A stretch of DNA of 64,000 bases, taken from positions 372,001 to 436,000 of the forward strand of contig CANTFK010000017.1 of NCBI GenBank assembly GCA_947646735.1, in the 5' to 3' direction. Position numbers and translations under genes: made by a program. Of the stretch, positions 1 to 10,951 are shown one piece after another (position 1 is the stretch's first letter; each line of letters begins with the position of its first letter). Source of the stretch: Peronospora farinosa. Lineage: Eukaryota > Oomycota > Peronosporomycetes > Peronosporales > Peronosporaceae. The notes below the pieces were generated by a model. It had not been told where the DNA came from, ran no database searches, and was given only the letters and a program-made list of their open reading frames with translations.

Positions 1-282
1 TCCAACGCGGAAAAGATAGTTGACTTTCCCATGGAGTTCAACAAGATATCTTTCCGCGGGATCGGCGTTTGAGCCGGAATGGTGGACGTGTTCAGCTTAT
101 TATAAGCATGAACCACGCGTCATCCACCTGTTGCTTTACGCACACAGAAGGTCAGGCTGCAGTGAGGCGACTTGCTCTCACGTACATGTCCCGCCTTAGC
201 TCGCTTGTAGAAGAACTTATCGATGTAATCGACTTGTTCCTTCGGCAACGGCCATTGCCTGGTTATACAATACTTGGTGCCA
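1..282 (-). pseudogene. Fragment of Ty3/gypsy pol (reverse transcriptase N-terminal part, family A)
   Basis: The reverse complement matches the RT region of the family-A elements at about 12185-12470 and 57500-57790, including the stretch encoding the QWPLPKEQVDYID motif and the following HCS and TFCVRK blocks. One reading frame stays open but carries changes relative to the full copies. Similarity stops abruptly near 282, close to the position of the SKYC/TKYC motif. The upstream part lies outside the window. It is a decayed fragment with no promise of function. Confidence 0.85.
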
Positions 283-325
283 GGTACGCAAAATGGACAA
301 CCGAGTGACCCTCTGCAAGCCATGA

Positions 326-784
326 TGTAATGGGGCACCCTCCGACTATACTGATTACAGTATAGTCTGCTTTCACTGATTACAGTGAAACCAGGTGCCT
401 TAATTACCTCACGTACACGTGATCAGAGGAAGGGAATTAACTAAACAAACGCTTAGTTGAGAAGGAAAAGAAAACTGTATTTAATATAGTTAACTATCTA
501 ATAGAACTAATCTGTTATAACCTATGTTAACTATATTAAACTACAACTATGTATGTTGACAACTTGCTCTCCACTCATTGCGCGCGTCCATCGGTCATTG
601 GTCAGCGCGTTGGTTGATATGATGGCCCATATCAACCAATGAGATGGCATCTCCAACTTCAAGGAGATCTAGGAACAATATTATAGAAAAGATAATATTG
701 TCAAAAATATTATTATTTATAATAATAATTTTATTGACACTTCATATAAGTGTCAATATTATGTAACGGGCTCACTCCGTTACA
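326..784. mobile_element. Solo LTR (family C) with perfect 5-bp TSD CATGA
   Basis: The 459-bp unit starts TGTAATGGGG and ends CTCCGTTACA, matching the terminal pattern of the family-B LTR. It is flanked by the direct repeat CATGA at 321-325 and 785-789, the 5-bp duplication expected of a Ty3/gypsy insertion. No internal coding region is present, so this is a solo LTR left by LTR-LTR recombination. It is AT-rich and carries two adjacent perfect hairpins near its left end. Similar AT-rich sequence lies at 31440-31620. Confidence 0.82.
344..390. repeat. Two adjacent perfect hairpins with identical ATTA loops
   Basis: The first hairpin has a 10-bp perfect stem (344-353 with 358-367). The second has an 8-bp perfect stem (371-378 with 383-390). 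Both have the loop ATTA and the shared core CTGATTACAG. They lie inside the family-C solo LTR, near where U3 regulatory sites would be. This could be a tandem palindromic protein-binding site or a structural element. No function is known. Confidence 0.8.
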
Positions 785-2706
785 CATGATATGTCACTCG
801 CACGCGATAATCTTGCAAGTTTATAGTAAATTAACTAGGGTGTGTACCCGTCGTTCCGACGGACATGCTTTATGCTATTAATAATTATAGGGGTGTTCCC
901 GTCGTTTCGGCCGACAGGTGCACAAATTTGGCGCTGATTGTAGATTGACTTAGGTAATTGATTAGTTTTAAAGGTAATGTGTATGAAGGTCAATGTGTAC
1001 ACTAATAGGTAATATACAATACATATGGGTCACTTCGCTTTTTGGAACTGAATCCAAATCAACCTAGTGACAACGCTTGCTCTTACCACATTAAGTGTAT
1101 TATTAAAGCAATAAACTCATGTTTTTTAAACGAATCTAAAGTATGTGTCTAATCTAATTTTTTAAGAAAAGCTGTGTTTGATAAAGCAACATAACGATGG
1201 GAATGAAGGTCAACGTGTACCCATCGTTTCGTCGATGTACTAAATAAAGAACGGACACACCAAATAAACTATACTCAGTTAAAAAAATCTACCCATTTTT
1301 TATCGATGCAAAACGCAAAATCAGCCAATTTAAAATAGCCGACAATGCAAAATTAGCCAATCCAAAATTAGCAAATAATGCAAAAGTAGCCAATCCGAAT
1401 GCCGGAAAAGGAGCACTACGGACGGACACAATCCTTTTATTATATAGAAGATGCAATAAAGGCTGCTGGTCCTTAAAGACTCGGCTTACACTTGACTTAT
1501 GATTCTGGGTTTGGTCAAGCGCTACTCACCGCCTTCTTCTTAGTTGTTTTCCCTCCACACGTGTACTCGCATCGTTCTTTTTTTCGTTATCGAAGGTCTT
1601 AATGCGCATTCGATTTGACACCATTTCTGTGTTGTAGACTTCTGCGGAATCGGGATTTCCGTTCGGCAGCACCGGAAATCGTGGCTTAAACTGTGTCCAA
1701 GCATGATACTATAGCTATTATTGAGAGACTACAATATTAGCACAATTTTCGATGCAAGCTAAAGTGAAGAATTTAAACGTGTCGAACCTTTACGGGCTCT
1801 CTCAACACTATAATTGAAGCCGACTCATGTGTGTCTTATGTGCTCAAAACTTCGATTAATATTTTCGATTTCCATATGTCGGTATTACTACTCTTATATT
1901 TCATACTATTTTACGACGTGGCGCTTATTACGTCGAATGAGCAGTCCCTTCTTGTGCTTCCATGTTGCGCAGGTTCCACACGCCGAGACGTATTCTTTAA
2001 TATCTTCAGGCATCGTCGTGCTGTAATAGCACTATGTCAGCAGAGCAAAGTTCGTCAATTGAGAGGATCAGCCGCTGTACTCGATCGACGATCACACGCG
2101 TGCGACATCGACTGTCGCTTCAACTTTTAACTTGGGTCGACGAGCAGATCATTCTTTTGTATTATCGTGTCTTTGTGTGGGCTATATATACTGTCTTGAA
2201 CCCCACTAGGTATTCGGGGCAATGTCGTTTACAAGAGCGAAATATCTACATCAGGCCGATTTCTGATGGGTATGGTCTACCGATTCGGTAAATTCGCAAA
2301 ATGGATGATTCTTGTTTACGCTAAAAATGCTAGCGTTTGCTCAATATTGTAAAGGAAGTCATCATTAATGGTGACGATAGGTACAGCGCGTCCCAAAAAT
2401 GTCATTTTGTAAATATGCTAAAAGGTGACATTAGTGCTGGCAACACTGTGTACCACTCCAAAGGACAAGTTGGTGTACTTAGACTGGTTGTTCAGCTTGC
2501 CTGGTACATGCGATGGTTAATTATTGATGTGGGATCACGGTCAACAGAACGCGGCCACATCACAACGCACGGCAAATTTAAACCCCAGCTATGCCCTCAA
2601 AGCGTTGTCTTGTCTGTGAAATAATATCGACATGCCATCTAGTTAGCAAGAGAGCCACATGAGTAAGAGATCGAGAATTACTCACAGCTTCAGTTAGTAA
2701 ATTCTT
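785..2706. other. Intergenic, AT-rich, no supported gene
   Basis: Only short unrelated ORFs (up to 99 codons) occur and none has a recognisable domain. Around 1315-1400 a short unit related to AATTAGCCAATCC plus TGCAAAA is repeated several times. The sequences at 840-900 and 1200-1240 contain similar phrases (GTCGTTCCGACGG, AAGGTCAANGTGTAC), suggesting decayed transposon or LTR-derived DNA. Confidence 0.5.
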
Positions 2707-5700
2707 TCAGATCGAGTTCATCGCGCGAGTCACACTGAACGCCAGTGCATGTCGAACAAGTTGTCGCTGGCGAAGCTGATCAGGTTCAGGCATGTAGCTG
2801 CGTGGGAACTGAAGGATGCGCAAAATACCCTCCATATCACACTTTAATAGCTGTTTCTGCAGCTCATCCAAGATGACAAGCGAAAAACTGAACATGATAC
2901 GCCAGCCGTCAATGATGAAAATGTCAAGCAGGCGAGTCACAAGAGTCGGTGCTAATGCCTCAAATGACGAAAAGAACGTCAAGAACCATCGAGTGCAGAA
3001 TGCAGCCACGTGAACACCCTCAGCTTGAAAGTGTGAGTACAGCTTTGGCATGTGTATCGACAAAAGCAGCTCGAATTTAGACAGATACGGTTGTAGCACA
3101 GCCATTCCGGGCTCATAGAGATTCTGGTCATTCTCTGGCTCAGAAAATCCCACGAACAGCCAGAAAATGTCTGCTTCGTCGTCGGCTACTTCAGCCAGCA
3201 AGCGTACTATGAACCCCATACCTTGGCAGTAGCCCACACGCGGATTATACACGACGTACGCACGGAGCACGCGACGCATTTTTGCTTCCAGATCTAAGTT
3301 TCTCGCGTTCACACTGGTAAAATTTGTGCTGGGGCTCCTGTACGAATCACATAAAGAAGTATCCTCTTTCTCAGTTCTGACGATAGTGTTCACCATTTCC
3401 TTCAAAATGGACTCGATGGAATCTTCATTGTCAGCCGCAGTCGGCATTGTTGAAAATGTGCGCGGCATTACTTTAGCACAGATGGTCCGGTGGCATGTGC
3501 GAACGACGTCAACGTCGATTTCCCGAAACCAAATTGCAAGTTGGGCATCCTCTTTTATCGATGACGGTCCCTCTCCAATGACTTCATCAGCCAATCTCGT
3601 TCCTTCTTTCGTCAGCAGCTGGTCATACATACTGCGACGTCTGTCAGCGGATAGGTAATGCGACACAATCGCGCTAGACCGCCATGGTGTAGACTCGTAA
3701 AATACTGAGAGCCACAGCGAACTGCGAATTGCTGGGGATAGACCACCAGATCTAATGCACTTCTTCCAGATTGGAGCGCTATCAACCAAACGAGAATGGA
3801 GCCGGAAATTGACCTGAATATGTAGATCGCTGGTATCAGTAGTAATTTACTAGGGAACAACAAACAAGAAAAACATCCATAGACCGCTAGGAACTAACCT
3901 TGGTAAGACGCGCAAGGTCTTCGATGCGCAGATATGATAGACATTCGGAGCACAGAGAATCGTCCTGCAAATCGACGAGATCGGCGTTAGTAAGCTTTGA
4001 ATACCAGATAGCATTCATAGGCACGAGCAAACCTCTTGAAGTAGTCTAGACAGAATGTCATCTGCGTCATAGCTGATTAAATCTGTCTGCAACAGCGGGT
4101 TTCCGGGTGATCGAGCCGCACTCATATCTAAGTCCCATAGGCAGTCTTCAATGACTAGCCATTCTTTAGAGGATTGAGGAATGATATGAAGCTCTTCGTC
4201 GCACTGGAGAAGGACGTCAAAGTAAGTCAGACCCCATGCATTCATCTAATACATAAACAATCCGAAAGCGGTACATACTTTTCGCGGTGAATCAACGCCC
4301 TGGCCGGCACTCGCAGATGTATCAGTAATAGATGCAGAGCTCTGCCGAATCATTCTCGTCTCTCCACTTGCGTAACTGAGCTTGCCCCAAAGTGTTTTGC
4401 GGATTGACGTGAGCATAGTTGTTGTTCTTCGAGGTGTGGCCGGCTTCAAGGTCGCAGTACGTGGCCACAAAGACGTCGAGCAGGGAGGCTTATTAGACTG
4501 CTCACCATCGGCATCCTTTCCTCGAACCTCTTTCTCATCGTCGCCGTCATGTCTTATCATTGGACACGAAGCTGGAGTAACTATGGGTTTGTCTGCTCGT
4601 TGCTGTTCCGCACCAACTTCGGTCAATTTGCTTGTTCGGAGCACTCTTCCAGCCGCGATATTCTCGAAGGTGATTGATAATACATTACTTTCATCGTCCT
4701 CGTCACTTCCGGAAATTGCTTCGACTCCGTCAAGTGCGGTAGACGAGCTAGATCCATCTACCTCAGACCACCCATCGGATGCCAAGCTTAAGCTCTTTGA
4801 CGACAACGGTACATTCATAGCTGCAGAATATTTGAAGGCTCGATTAGCTTCCACAACAAGTTCCTGTTCTGGTAGCGTAAGGCTCGACTGGACGGAGCGG
4901 CTAGCATTTCGGAAGAAAATCGCGGTTTGAAGGCGCTGTAGAAAGAGAATGTGTCAGAGACATCACAGAAAGGAGGAGCTCAGTCATTATTTCAATACTG
5001 ACCGTTGTCTTGAACAAGGCGGCTGTAGTGACAGCCTCCGATCGAATCGCGCCCTCTGCAAAATGCATACAAATCGTTAGATATGTTTACAAGAAATATA
5101 GCCATCCATCAGGTAAATCCTACCTAACTGTGGCAGTAACGCTTCCTCTGCTTCCTGTAGTAATGTGTAAAGATCCCTCTTTAGGTGTAGTCCTTTTTCA
5201 TCATCTTCGAATCGGGACAAGTGCATTTTTAAAGCTCCCGCACGGAGTTTGTCCCAATTGTGAATTTCCTTCCTTAACTGATCATATCGTTCCAGCCTTG
5301 CTTGCAAAGGATCTAAGATAGTAAACCGAATGGATTGCTCCATCCGTTCAGTGTCTTCCTGTTCAATCTGCTTCATAGCAGCTACATAATCCTTTTCTTT
5401 CTCTTTATCACTGGGAAAGCATCGATAAAATACAAAAAAACGACACAAATTCTAAATAAAAACAAAGGATAAAAATACTTTAGAAAAATCTTCAATACCT
5501 GCAGATTTTCGAGATCGTTTCTGCCACTGTAGCCATCGATACAAAAGCAACCTGCAGAAATTAAAGTAAATTGACGAATATGACGATAAGATTGTGAAAA
5601 TTCCTACCCGAAGCTGGTCAAGCATGTGTATCATCTCTGTCTCGAGTCTTCGGAGAGTCCTATCCTGCTTATTAAAGTGCCATACCGCCGCCTCCATGGG

Positions 5701-5811
5701 CGTAGCATCTTCCTTCAGCCTCTGCTTCTGCCTTCCCTCCTCCTCGAGCGTCTCCTCGACGCCGCCAACGGATGCATAACGACCGATTTTTTTCCTTAAT
5801 CCTTGCAGCAT
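2707..5811 (-). CDS. BAR domain-TBC domain Rab GTPase-activating protein
   Basis: I read eight exons: 5811-5608, 5551-5499, 5410-5124, 5055-5003, 4935-4279, 4203-4033, 3964-3899 and 3813-2707. They give one 865-residue frame with GT/AG introns of 57-88 bases. Exons 1-5 encode long amphipathic helices rich in E, K, Q and R, as in BAR domains that bind curved membranes. A Ser-rich acidic linker follows, then a short Cys-containing segment (DDSLCSECLSYL). Exon 8 is a TBC domain with the arginine finger in IDVDVVRT and the glutamine finger in YCQGMG, so GAP activity is expected. BAR-TBC proteins act in Rab and endosomal trafficking; the Rab target is unknown. The ATG at 5811 was preferred over an upstream GTG at 5826. 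The gene is head to head with the rhomboid gene. Confidence 0.85.
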
Positions 5812-6011
5812 TGGACCTCCAATCACGCACTTCTTTTTTTCGTAATAAAATCAGCACTTTTTCTTCATGATACATATGGTGTCTTGTGATTGCAGGAAAT
5901 TCCATTGCCAAATACCGAGGCTTTCCTCTCTGTATGCATTCTTATCGTCTCATCGCGAAGTTCTCAGAAAACAGCTGGAAAACTCTTTATTTACAGATTG
6001 TGTTAGAAACC
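5812..6011. promoter_or_regulatory. Shared divergent promoter region
   Basis: These 200 bases separate the start codons of the BAR-TBC gene (minus strand) and the rhomboid gene (plus strand). Both 5' UTRs and both core promoters must fit here. I see no obvious TATA box, and an Inr/FPR-type oomycete core was not confirmed. This is inferred only from gene arrangement. Confidence 0.5.
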
Positions 6012-7270
6012 ATGAGACTGTTTAGACGAAAGAAGGTGCAAGAGAGGTCTAACGATAGGAACGATGATGGAGAATCTAAGACAAGTGACAAAAGAGACGT
6101 AGGTGATATACCTCCGCCACTCTTTGTGCTGCTGAATTCTGTGCAAGAAATGGACCGAAAACCGCCCGTCACACTTGTGCTCATTGGTTTGCGATGAAAA
6201 TATGTTTTTTGAGATTGTAAACGTAAATGAAATGGCTCATTGGAATAGTGTAGGCGTCATGTATTTGTTGCATGTACAAGCAAGTCGAACACCATCGCTG
6301 CTACTCCCTTTTGCATTGTAAGTGGATTGTGTGTGTGTGTGTGTGTCACTGAGAAAATAATGTGCATCTTATTTGCTGTCGTTACTATTGAAGATGTCCT
6401 GAAAAAGTGGTGGCTACTAAAAGTATGGAAGCGGTGTTTATTGCTCCTTTTATCCATTTCGAGGATTTTCATTTATATCAAAGCTTGTGAGTTCGCGTTT
6501 ACAATTCTGTTGAGTCGAGCACTTCCATTTGAAGTCATATTTTTTCGAGGCTAAGCGTTGCTCTGTAGGGTGTCGCTGCTGTGGAAAGGGTACAAGCTTG
6601 AGGGACGGCTTGGAAGTATAGGCTTTTGTGTGCTTTTGCTCTACTTGATTGCGCTATCTCAAGCTCTCATTGTGTTTGGAGCTCACTTGATCTCATGGGT
6701 TTGTCGCCTTCCAGAAACCTCAGTTGCGACAAGGTATCTGATGTGACTGTTGTTTTGTTTGTTATGTTTAGGGAGCAGCTCAAGAATATTTCACCGGATT
6801 TTCCGGTGTCCTTACCGCAATGAAGGTTTGGAGTATGTCCCGACAAAATCGCAACAAACTACTTACTTGCATTGCTCTGCAGGTGATTTTGACCGTTAAC
6901 TCGCCAACATTCACGACACTGTATAACTTCAAGGTGCCTACGAAATACGCAGCGTGGCTTGAGCTGTTTGTTACTTACCTCTTCGTCCCGAAGTTGCCAT
7001 TACTGGCCCAAGCCGCTGGACTCCTTACAGGCATGCGATCTGACACACTTAGCAAGTCCCGCATTCTTCTCACTTGCTTGTCGTTTGTATGATTTATCAG
7101 GATACCTCTACATTGTGACACCAAAAGCAGATGTGCTTATTGCTTGTGCATCGCGCAACATAAGGCAATTTCTGGTTCGAATGGGGCTCGCGAAAAGAGC
7201 ATATCGATGGTGGCAAGTGTGGCCGAGATTCATTAATTTAGTCGAGCGAAGAAAACCATCACGTAAATAA
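6012..7270 (+). CDS. Rhomboid family protein (RHBDD1/RHBL4-like), catalytic His apparently replaced
   Basis: Seven exons join into 285 residues: 6012-6186, 6254-6317, 6394-6486, 6569-6722 (end uncertain), 6772-6825, 6883-7030 and 7101-7270. Recognisable rhomboid blocks are PPVTLVLI, FIHFEDFHLY, LLWKGYKLEGRLGS, FTGFSGVLTAMK (the catalytic serine motif GFSG), VPTKYAAWLEL and AAGLLTGYLY. Several hydrophobic membrane segments are evident. Where active rhomboids have the GH of the last catalytic helix, this protein reads LLAQAAGLLTG, so the His is Gln. The last intron (7031-7100) reads GC...AG, and this choice restores the frame and the family motif. Active RHBDD1-type enzymes cleave membrane proteins in ER-associated degradation; this copy may be a pseudoprotease. 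The exon 4/5 boundary is the least certain. Confidence 0.78.
6328..6346. repeat. TG dinucleotide microsatellite
   Basis: A pure TG tract of about nine units lies in intron 2 of the rhomboid gene, directly after the GTAAGT donor. Confidence 0.9.
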
Positions 7271-7346
7271 TACTTTACCGGTAGCGGCATGACATATCAA
7301 CATTTCTTGATTCGATGACTGTGTATAATAATGCTGACGCTTCAAG

Positions 7347-8507
7347 TTAGACAAGGCGCTGAAAGCTTTCGGGTGGAATGTTGTATTGCGCGGTATGACC
7401 TCCGCCTCTGCTGTGCTCTTCCAGCAGAAACGTCACCACGCCACAATTGCGTATCTTGGTCGACTTGGCTTCGTGAAAAACGTTACAAGGAAAGAATTCA
7501 CGGAAAAACGCGCGGAGCCACAGCGAGTGGCCGTACACGATCACCACATCCTTCGGTTGTTTGAAAACCCAATGCGCAAACGTTAGCAGACGGTCGCGTC
7601 CACTGCCCAGCACTGCCTTGTTGCCGTGACTCTCCACCACATCAAACAGCTCGTCGTGACATTTCTCTCCACGTGGCGGATCCACCAGAACCTCATGTGG
7701 CTGAACTGCGTGTGGCTTACTGATGGCCAGCGTGTCAACGTTACGGCCAATCTCCTGTAGACACGACAGCACGTGGATCTTCTCTCCTGGCACTTCTAGT
7801 CTCGATGCCGACGCGATACGCGCCGTGTCGATGGTACGACGCAGGTTCGACGTGACCACGATACTGCCAGGCAATGAAAAGCAAAGATAGCTCAGCAACG
7901 AGCTCTCTTCTATCATCTGAAGCGGCGAGTGATAGAGTGCCTCTACTGGCGACAATGTAGCTGCCACGGCTTTGTCACCGTCGCTGCGTCCTTCGACCGA
8001 CATCTCGCATACGTGATTTTGTAGATTCTTCGCCTGGAAGCGACCGCGTCGACTCAGTGGTGAGTCCAGGAACAACGAGTCGCCTGTAAGCAGCACCAGC
8101 CATTCATACACCACAGCGCGTAGGAGATTCATGAACGCACGCAGATTCAATCCGCGGTTAAAAATAAAGTTCCATTCGGACTCGGCGTGACGAACAAAAA
8201 TTATGCGCTTGCGTTTGATCACAACAGTGGCTTGCTGGTCTGTTCCGGTAGATATGAGCAGTACCGTCGCATCTGAAAATGTATCAACTGTTACAGGAGA
8301 AAAAGAGGAGGAGGACTGCAGCCACTGCTTGTCGCTAGAGAAGAAAAAGTGGAGCAGAGCTATGCTGAAGAGATAGCACTTCCACTTGATGTGGTTTGCG
8401 GCATTCAGCAGAGAAGGCCATACGCCTTGAGACAACAAACGATGACGAATGCCGCGGTTCATTGAAATGCTTCCAAAAAATACTTTGATATTTTGGCCAA
8501 TCTTCAT
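7347..8507 (-). CDS. Histidine phosphatase superfamily (phosphoglycerate mutase-like) protein
   Basis: This is a single open frame of 386 residues. The catalytic RHG-type motif is IIFVRHAESEWN, in which His would be phosphorylated. Downstream family features are the DSPLSRRG segment, the second Arg in TSNLRRTIDTA, a Glu region (LQEIGRN) and the late catalytic His in VVIVYGHSLWLR. About 100 N-terminal residues precede the domain and include a short hydrophobic stretch (CYLFSIALLHFFF) that may anchor it to a membrane. The gene converges on the rhomboid gene with only 76 bases between stop codons. The substrate cannot be predicted. An alternative downstream start cannot be excluded. Confidence 0.85.
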   Translation of the reverse strand: MKIGQNIKVFFGSISMNRGIRHRLLSQGVWPSLLNAANHIKWKCYLFSIALLHFFFSSDKQWLQSSSSFSPVTVDTFSDATVLLISTGTDQQATVVIKRKRIIFVRHAESEWNFIFNRGLNLRAFMNLLRAVVYEWLVLLTGDSLFLDSPLSRRGRFQAKNLQNHVCEMSVEGRSDGDKAVAATLSPVEALYHSPLQMIEESSLLSYLCFSLPGSIVVTSNLRRTIDTARIASASRLEVPGEKIHVLSCLQEIGRNVDTLAISKPHAVQPHEVLVDPPRGEKCHDELFDVVESHGNKAVLGSGRDRLLTFAHWVFKQPKDVVIVYGHSLWLRAFFREFFPCNVFHEAKSTKIRNCGVVTFLLEEHSRGGGHTAQYNIPPESFQRLV

Positions 8508-9109
8508 AAATTATCTGATGTAACCCTCAATTTGCAACTTGCCCATTTTTTATATTCTTTTCGGGATTAAATGTAGACTTCAACATGATTGGACCGTAAA
8601 TTCAGTCATCATTATTTGTTTTTTTGATAAAAAATTAGTTTATTGCCGCGTACAATGAGGATGCTGTAACATTTTAATCAAATTGATGTTCGATCATTCC
8701 AAAAATAATTTTTTTTAGGAAATGCATATATTAGGTAGTTTATCTGGTTTATGTTTTAACAAGGTGAGTCCGTTACATTATACATATAAAGTAATAATAT
8801 CTTATGTATAAAAGTAACACGTATATGAAGTATCTATAAAAATATTATATCGAATAATTTTTGACAATATTACCTTTAACTATATTATAACCTTTGCGTA
8901 TCAAGGTACTCTTGTCTTGCTAACTGTATAACTTCACTCTATACAACAAGGAACGCAGTCCATTCCACTTCTTTGCCTTTGTTTCCTTCGCTGAAAACCG
9001 TTCCCGGTTCTTATTACATGTACTAGATGCAAAGAAGATTGACCGAATTGGTATAGACACTGCGAATAGCACTCGTCAATGCCAGCTCTCTGTCCGTGAC
9101 AAGGGCTGC
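8508..9109. other. AT-rich intergenic, no gene seen
   Basis: Long A/T runs and short stretches similar to the AT-rich part of the family-C LTR (for example TTGACAATATTA at about 8860). GTGAGTCCGTTACA at 8764-8777 resembles the family-C LTR 3' end. Probably decayed LTR debris; no coding frame. Confidence 0.5.
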
Positions 9110-9710
9110 TGTAACGGGCTGAAAGTTACACGGTTCGTTAAGGTATTCGATACTTAACGGGCAGGCCTAAATGGGTACGAGGTACCTTTGGCCTGCCACT
9201 TGGGTGTGGCACATCAATGTGACCCACCCTCGAAATGTAATATTCATGGATGGATTCACATTCAACGAGGATGACGCCAGTTGGGACTGGGCGTCATGGT
9301 GACGCTACAGACAGACGTCACCAGTGAGCTTAGATATATATAGGTCTTGCACGTAAGGATACGCTTCTAAAGAGACGCGTATCCAATCTTTGCGTAATTA
9401 ACTAATCAGTACTTGATCTTATATTTAGTTAAAAACTATTAAATACAAGTCAGTCTTGAATTTCTCTAACTACTACCCACTGCGCACGAGAAGCTTGATA
9501 AGCTTCTGCGTGACGTAAGTGAGGTATCTCTTAGTTGTTCGTTGCGCGGACAGCTCTAAGCGCCCGGCAACAGTGTGGTTCGGCGCTTTAAGCATCGACC
9601 AACGCAACTACCACCGCACGCGGAGTTAGACGGTATAACCGCTTCCTCGCGCTGCTTGATGGTGTGCCCGCGTAGTACGTGGCAGCTTCTTTACGAAGCG
9701 CCCGTCTACA
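9110..9710 (+). repeat. 5' LTR of A1
   Basis: It starts TGTAACGGGC and ends CCCGTCTACA, 601 bp. The tail (CGCACGAGAAG, CGAAGCGCCCGTCTACA) matches the family-A LTR, but the first 250 bases differ widely from the 3' LTR at 16559-17164. The terminal TGTAAC is followed by GTTACA, forming a small hairpin at the LTR start. Confidence 0.85.
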
Positions 9711-9712
9711 CT

Positions 9713-9724
9713 TGGTAGAACTAG
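9713..9724 (+). other. Putative primer-binding site of A1
   Basis: TGGTAGAACTAG begins two bases after the LTR. The leading TGG complements the CCA end of a tRNA. In A2 the same position reads TGGTATCACTAG, whose first eight bases resemble the initiator-tRNA primer site known in plant elements. The tRNA identity is not established. Confidence 0.5.
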
Positions 9725-9829
9725 TACTACCCGTATCTCTGAGTGTGCGTGTGGATACGGAAACCCCTCAACGTGTATTGAAAAGATTTTACTCACCTCT
9801 CTCAATACCATAGGAAGTTGGCAGAGCAC

Positions 9830-10843
9830 TCGGTACAGGTACTTGGTGAACAAGCCCTTGCCAACCTCGTAAAAATTGTCCTCCTGAGCAACATGTCACT
9901 CAGTTGGAGCAATTCGAGGCGTTTGTGCTCGTACAGCGTAGAAACGCATCCGAGGTAAACAGCTAAGCCACGGCTGAGTCCATCAATAAGACTGAAAATG
10001 AGCTTTTGCGTGAGCAAGCTCGAATTGAGGCGCTCAACAGAACAGTTGAGACGCTCTCTGCACGGTCTAATCAGCCAAGGCCCATTCGGATGGGCCCTCC
10101 GAAGTTTTTATGGGACTACCCCACATTTTATTGTCCACTGGATTTTAGCCGTGGAGCAATGCGGTATGGCGCAACTCATCAAAGATGACACCAGGGTGGT
10201 GTCGTATGCCATGTCAAATTTGCGTGGCAAAGCTTCAAAGTGAGAATACTCTGCGTTAATGGTAAATGCTGATGCGTTTCCATCATGGACGATATTTTAG
10301 TCAAATTTTCGTGCCATGTACCAGCCCCTTTACAATGAAGTATTACTCCAGGCGCGCTTCTTTGGCGCAAGAAAGGCGAAGCGATCTCTGCAAGAGTATG
10401 TGCAGGAGATGCGTTCGCTGTCTTCGTTCATCAATGTGGGTCCGATACCGGAACACATTAAGGTATCTACGTTCATAAACGGACTACGACACGGTTCATC
10501 GCGTCAGGTCCTGCTTAGAAAGGTGCCAAAGACGATGGAGGAGGCAATTGAGATTGCCATTGTTGAGGAGCAATCCTACAACAGCGCCTCGACGACAGCT
10601 TTTTATAAGCCATCGGCCGAGAAGTCTGATACCACTCCAATGGAGTTAGGCAATGCAGACGTGATCTGCTACAAGTGCGGCAAGCGAGGCCATATGATGG
10701 CTCGCTGCTATACCAAAGTAGCTGCTGGTGCTAAGGCAGCCAGCAAAAGGTCTCCCAACCCGAAGGGTGGTTCCAAGAACCGTGCACGTCGAAAGGGTTC
10801 AGATTCGTCCCCCAACAAGTCGGGAAATGCGGGAGCGCAGTAG
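9830..10843 (+). pseudogene. gag, broken (A1)
   Basis: The frame drifts by indels and has stops upstream, then is open at 10316-10843. It ends in a CCHC zinc knuckle (CYKCGKRGHMMARC) followed by a basic Ser/Lys-rich tail and the TAG at 10841. Blocks shared with A2 gag include RRNASEV, NRTVETLSAR, RSLQEYVQEMRSL and a PMELG motif before the knuckle. Gag binds the RNA genome and forms the particle. The initiator ATG present in A2 is missing here. Similarity to A2 is clearly lower than in pol. Confidence 0.8.
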
Positions 10844-10861
10844 GGGCGGGATGCCCTACTG
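10822..10861 (+). promoter_or_regulatory. Putative -1 ribosomal frameshift signal (A1)
   Basis: The heptamer G GGA AAT (10822-10828) lies in the gag frame. Nine bases later comes a perfect 8-bp stem (10838-10845 with 10854-10861) whose 5' arm contains the gag TAG. The -1 frame continues toward protease but here meets a later stop and indels. Confidence 0.65.
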
Positions 10862-10951
10862 TCACGGACTCTTAAGCTACCCCTATGTTCGAAGCTATCG
10901 AAAAATGGGTAGCATAGTCCCTGAGGTACCGAAAATTCGGACCTCCACCTT

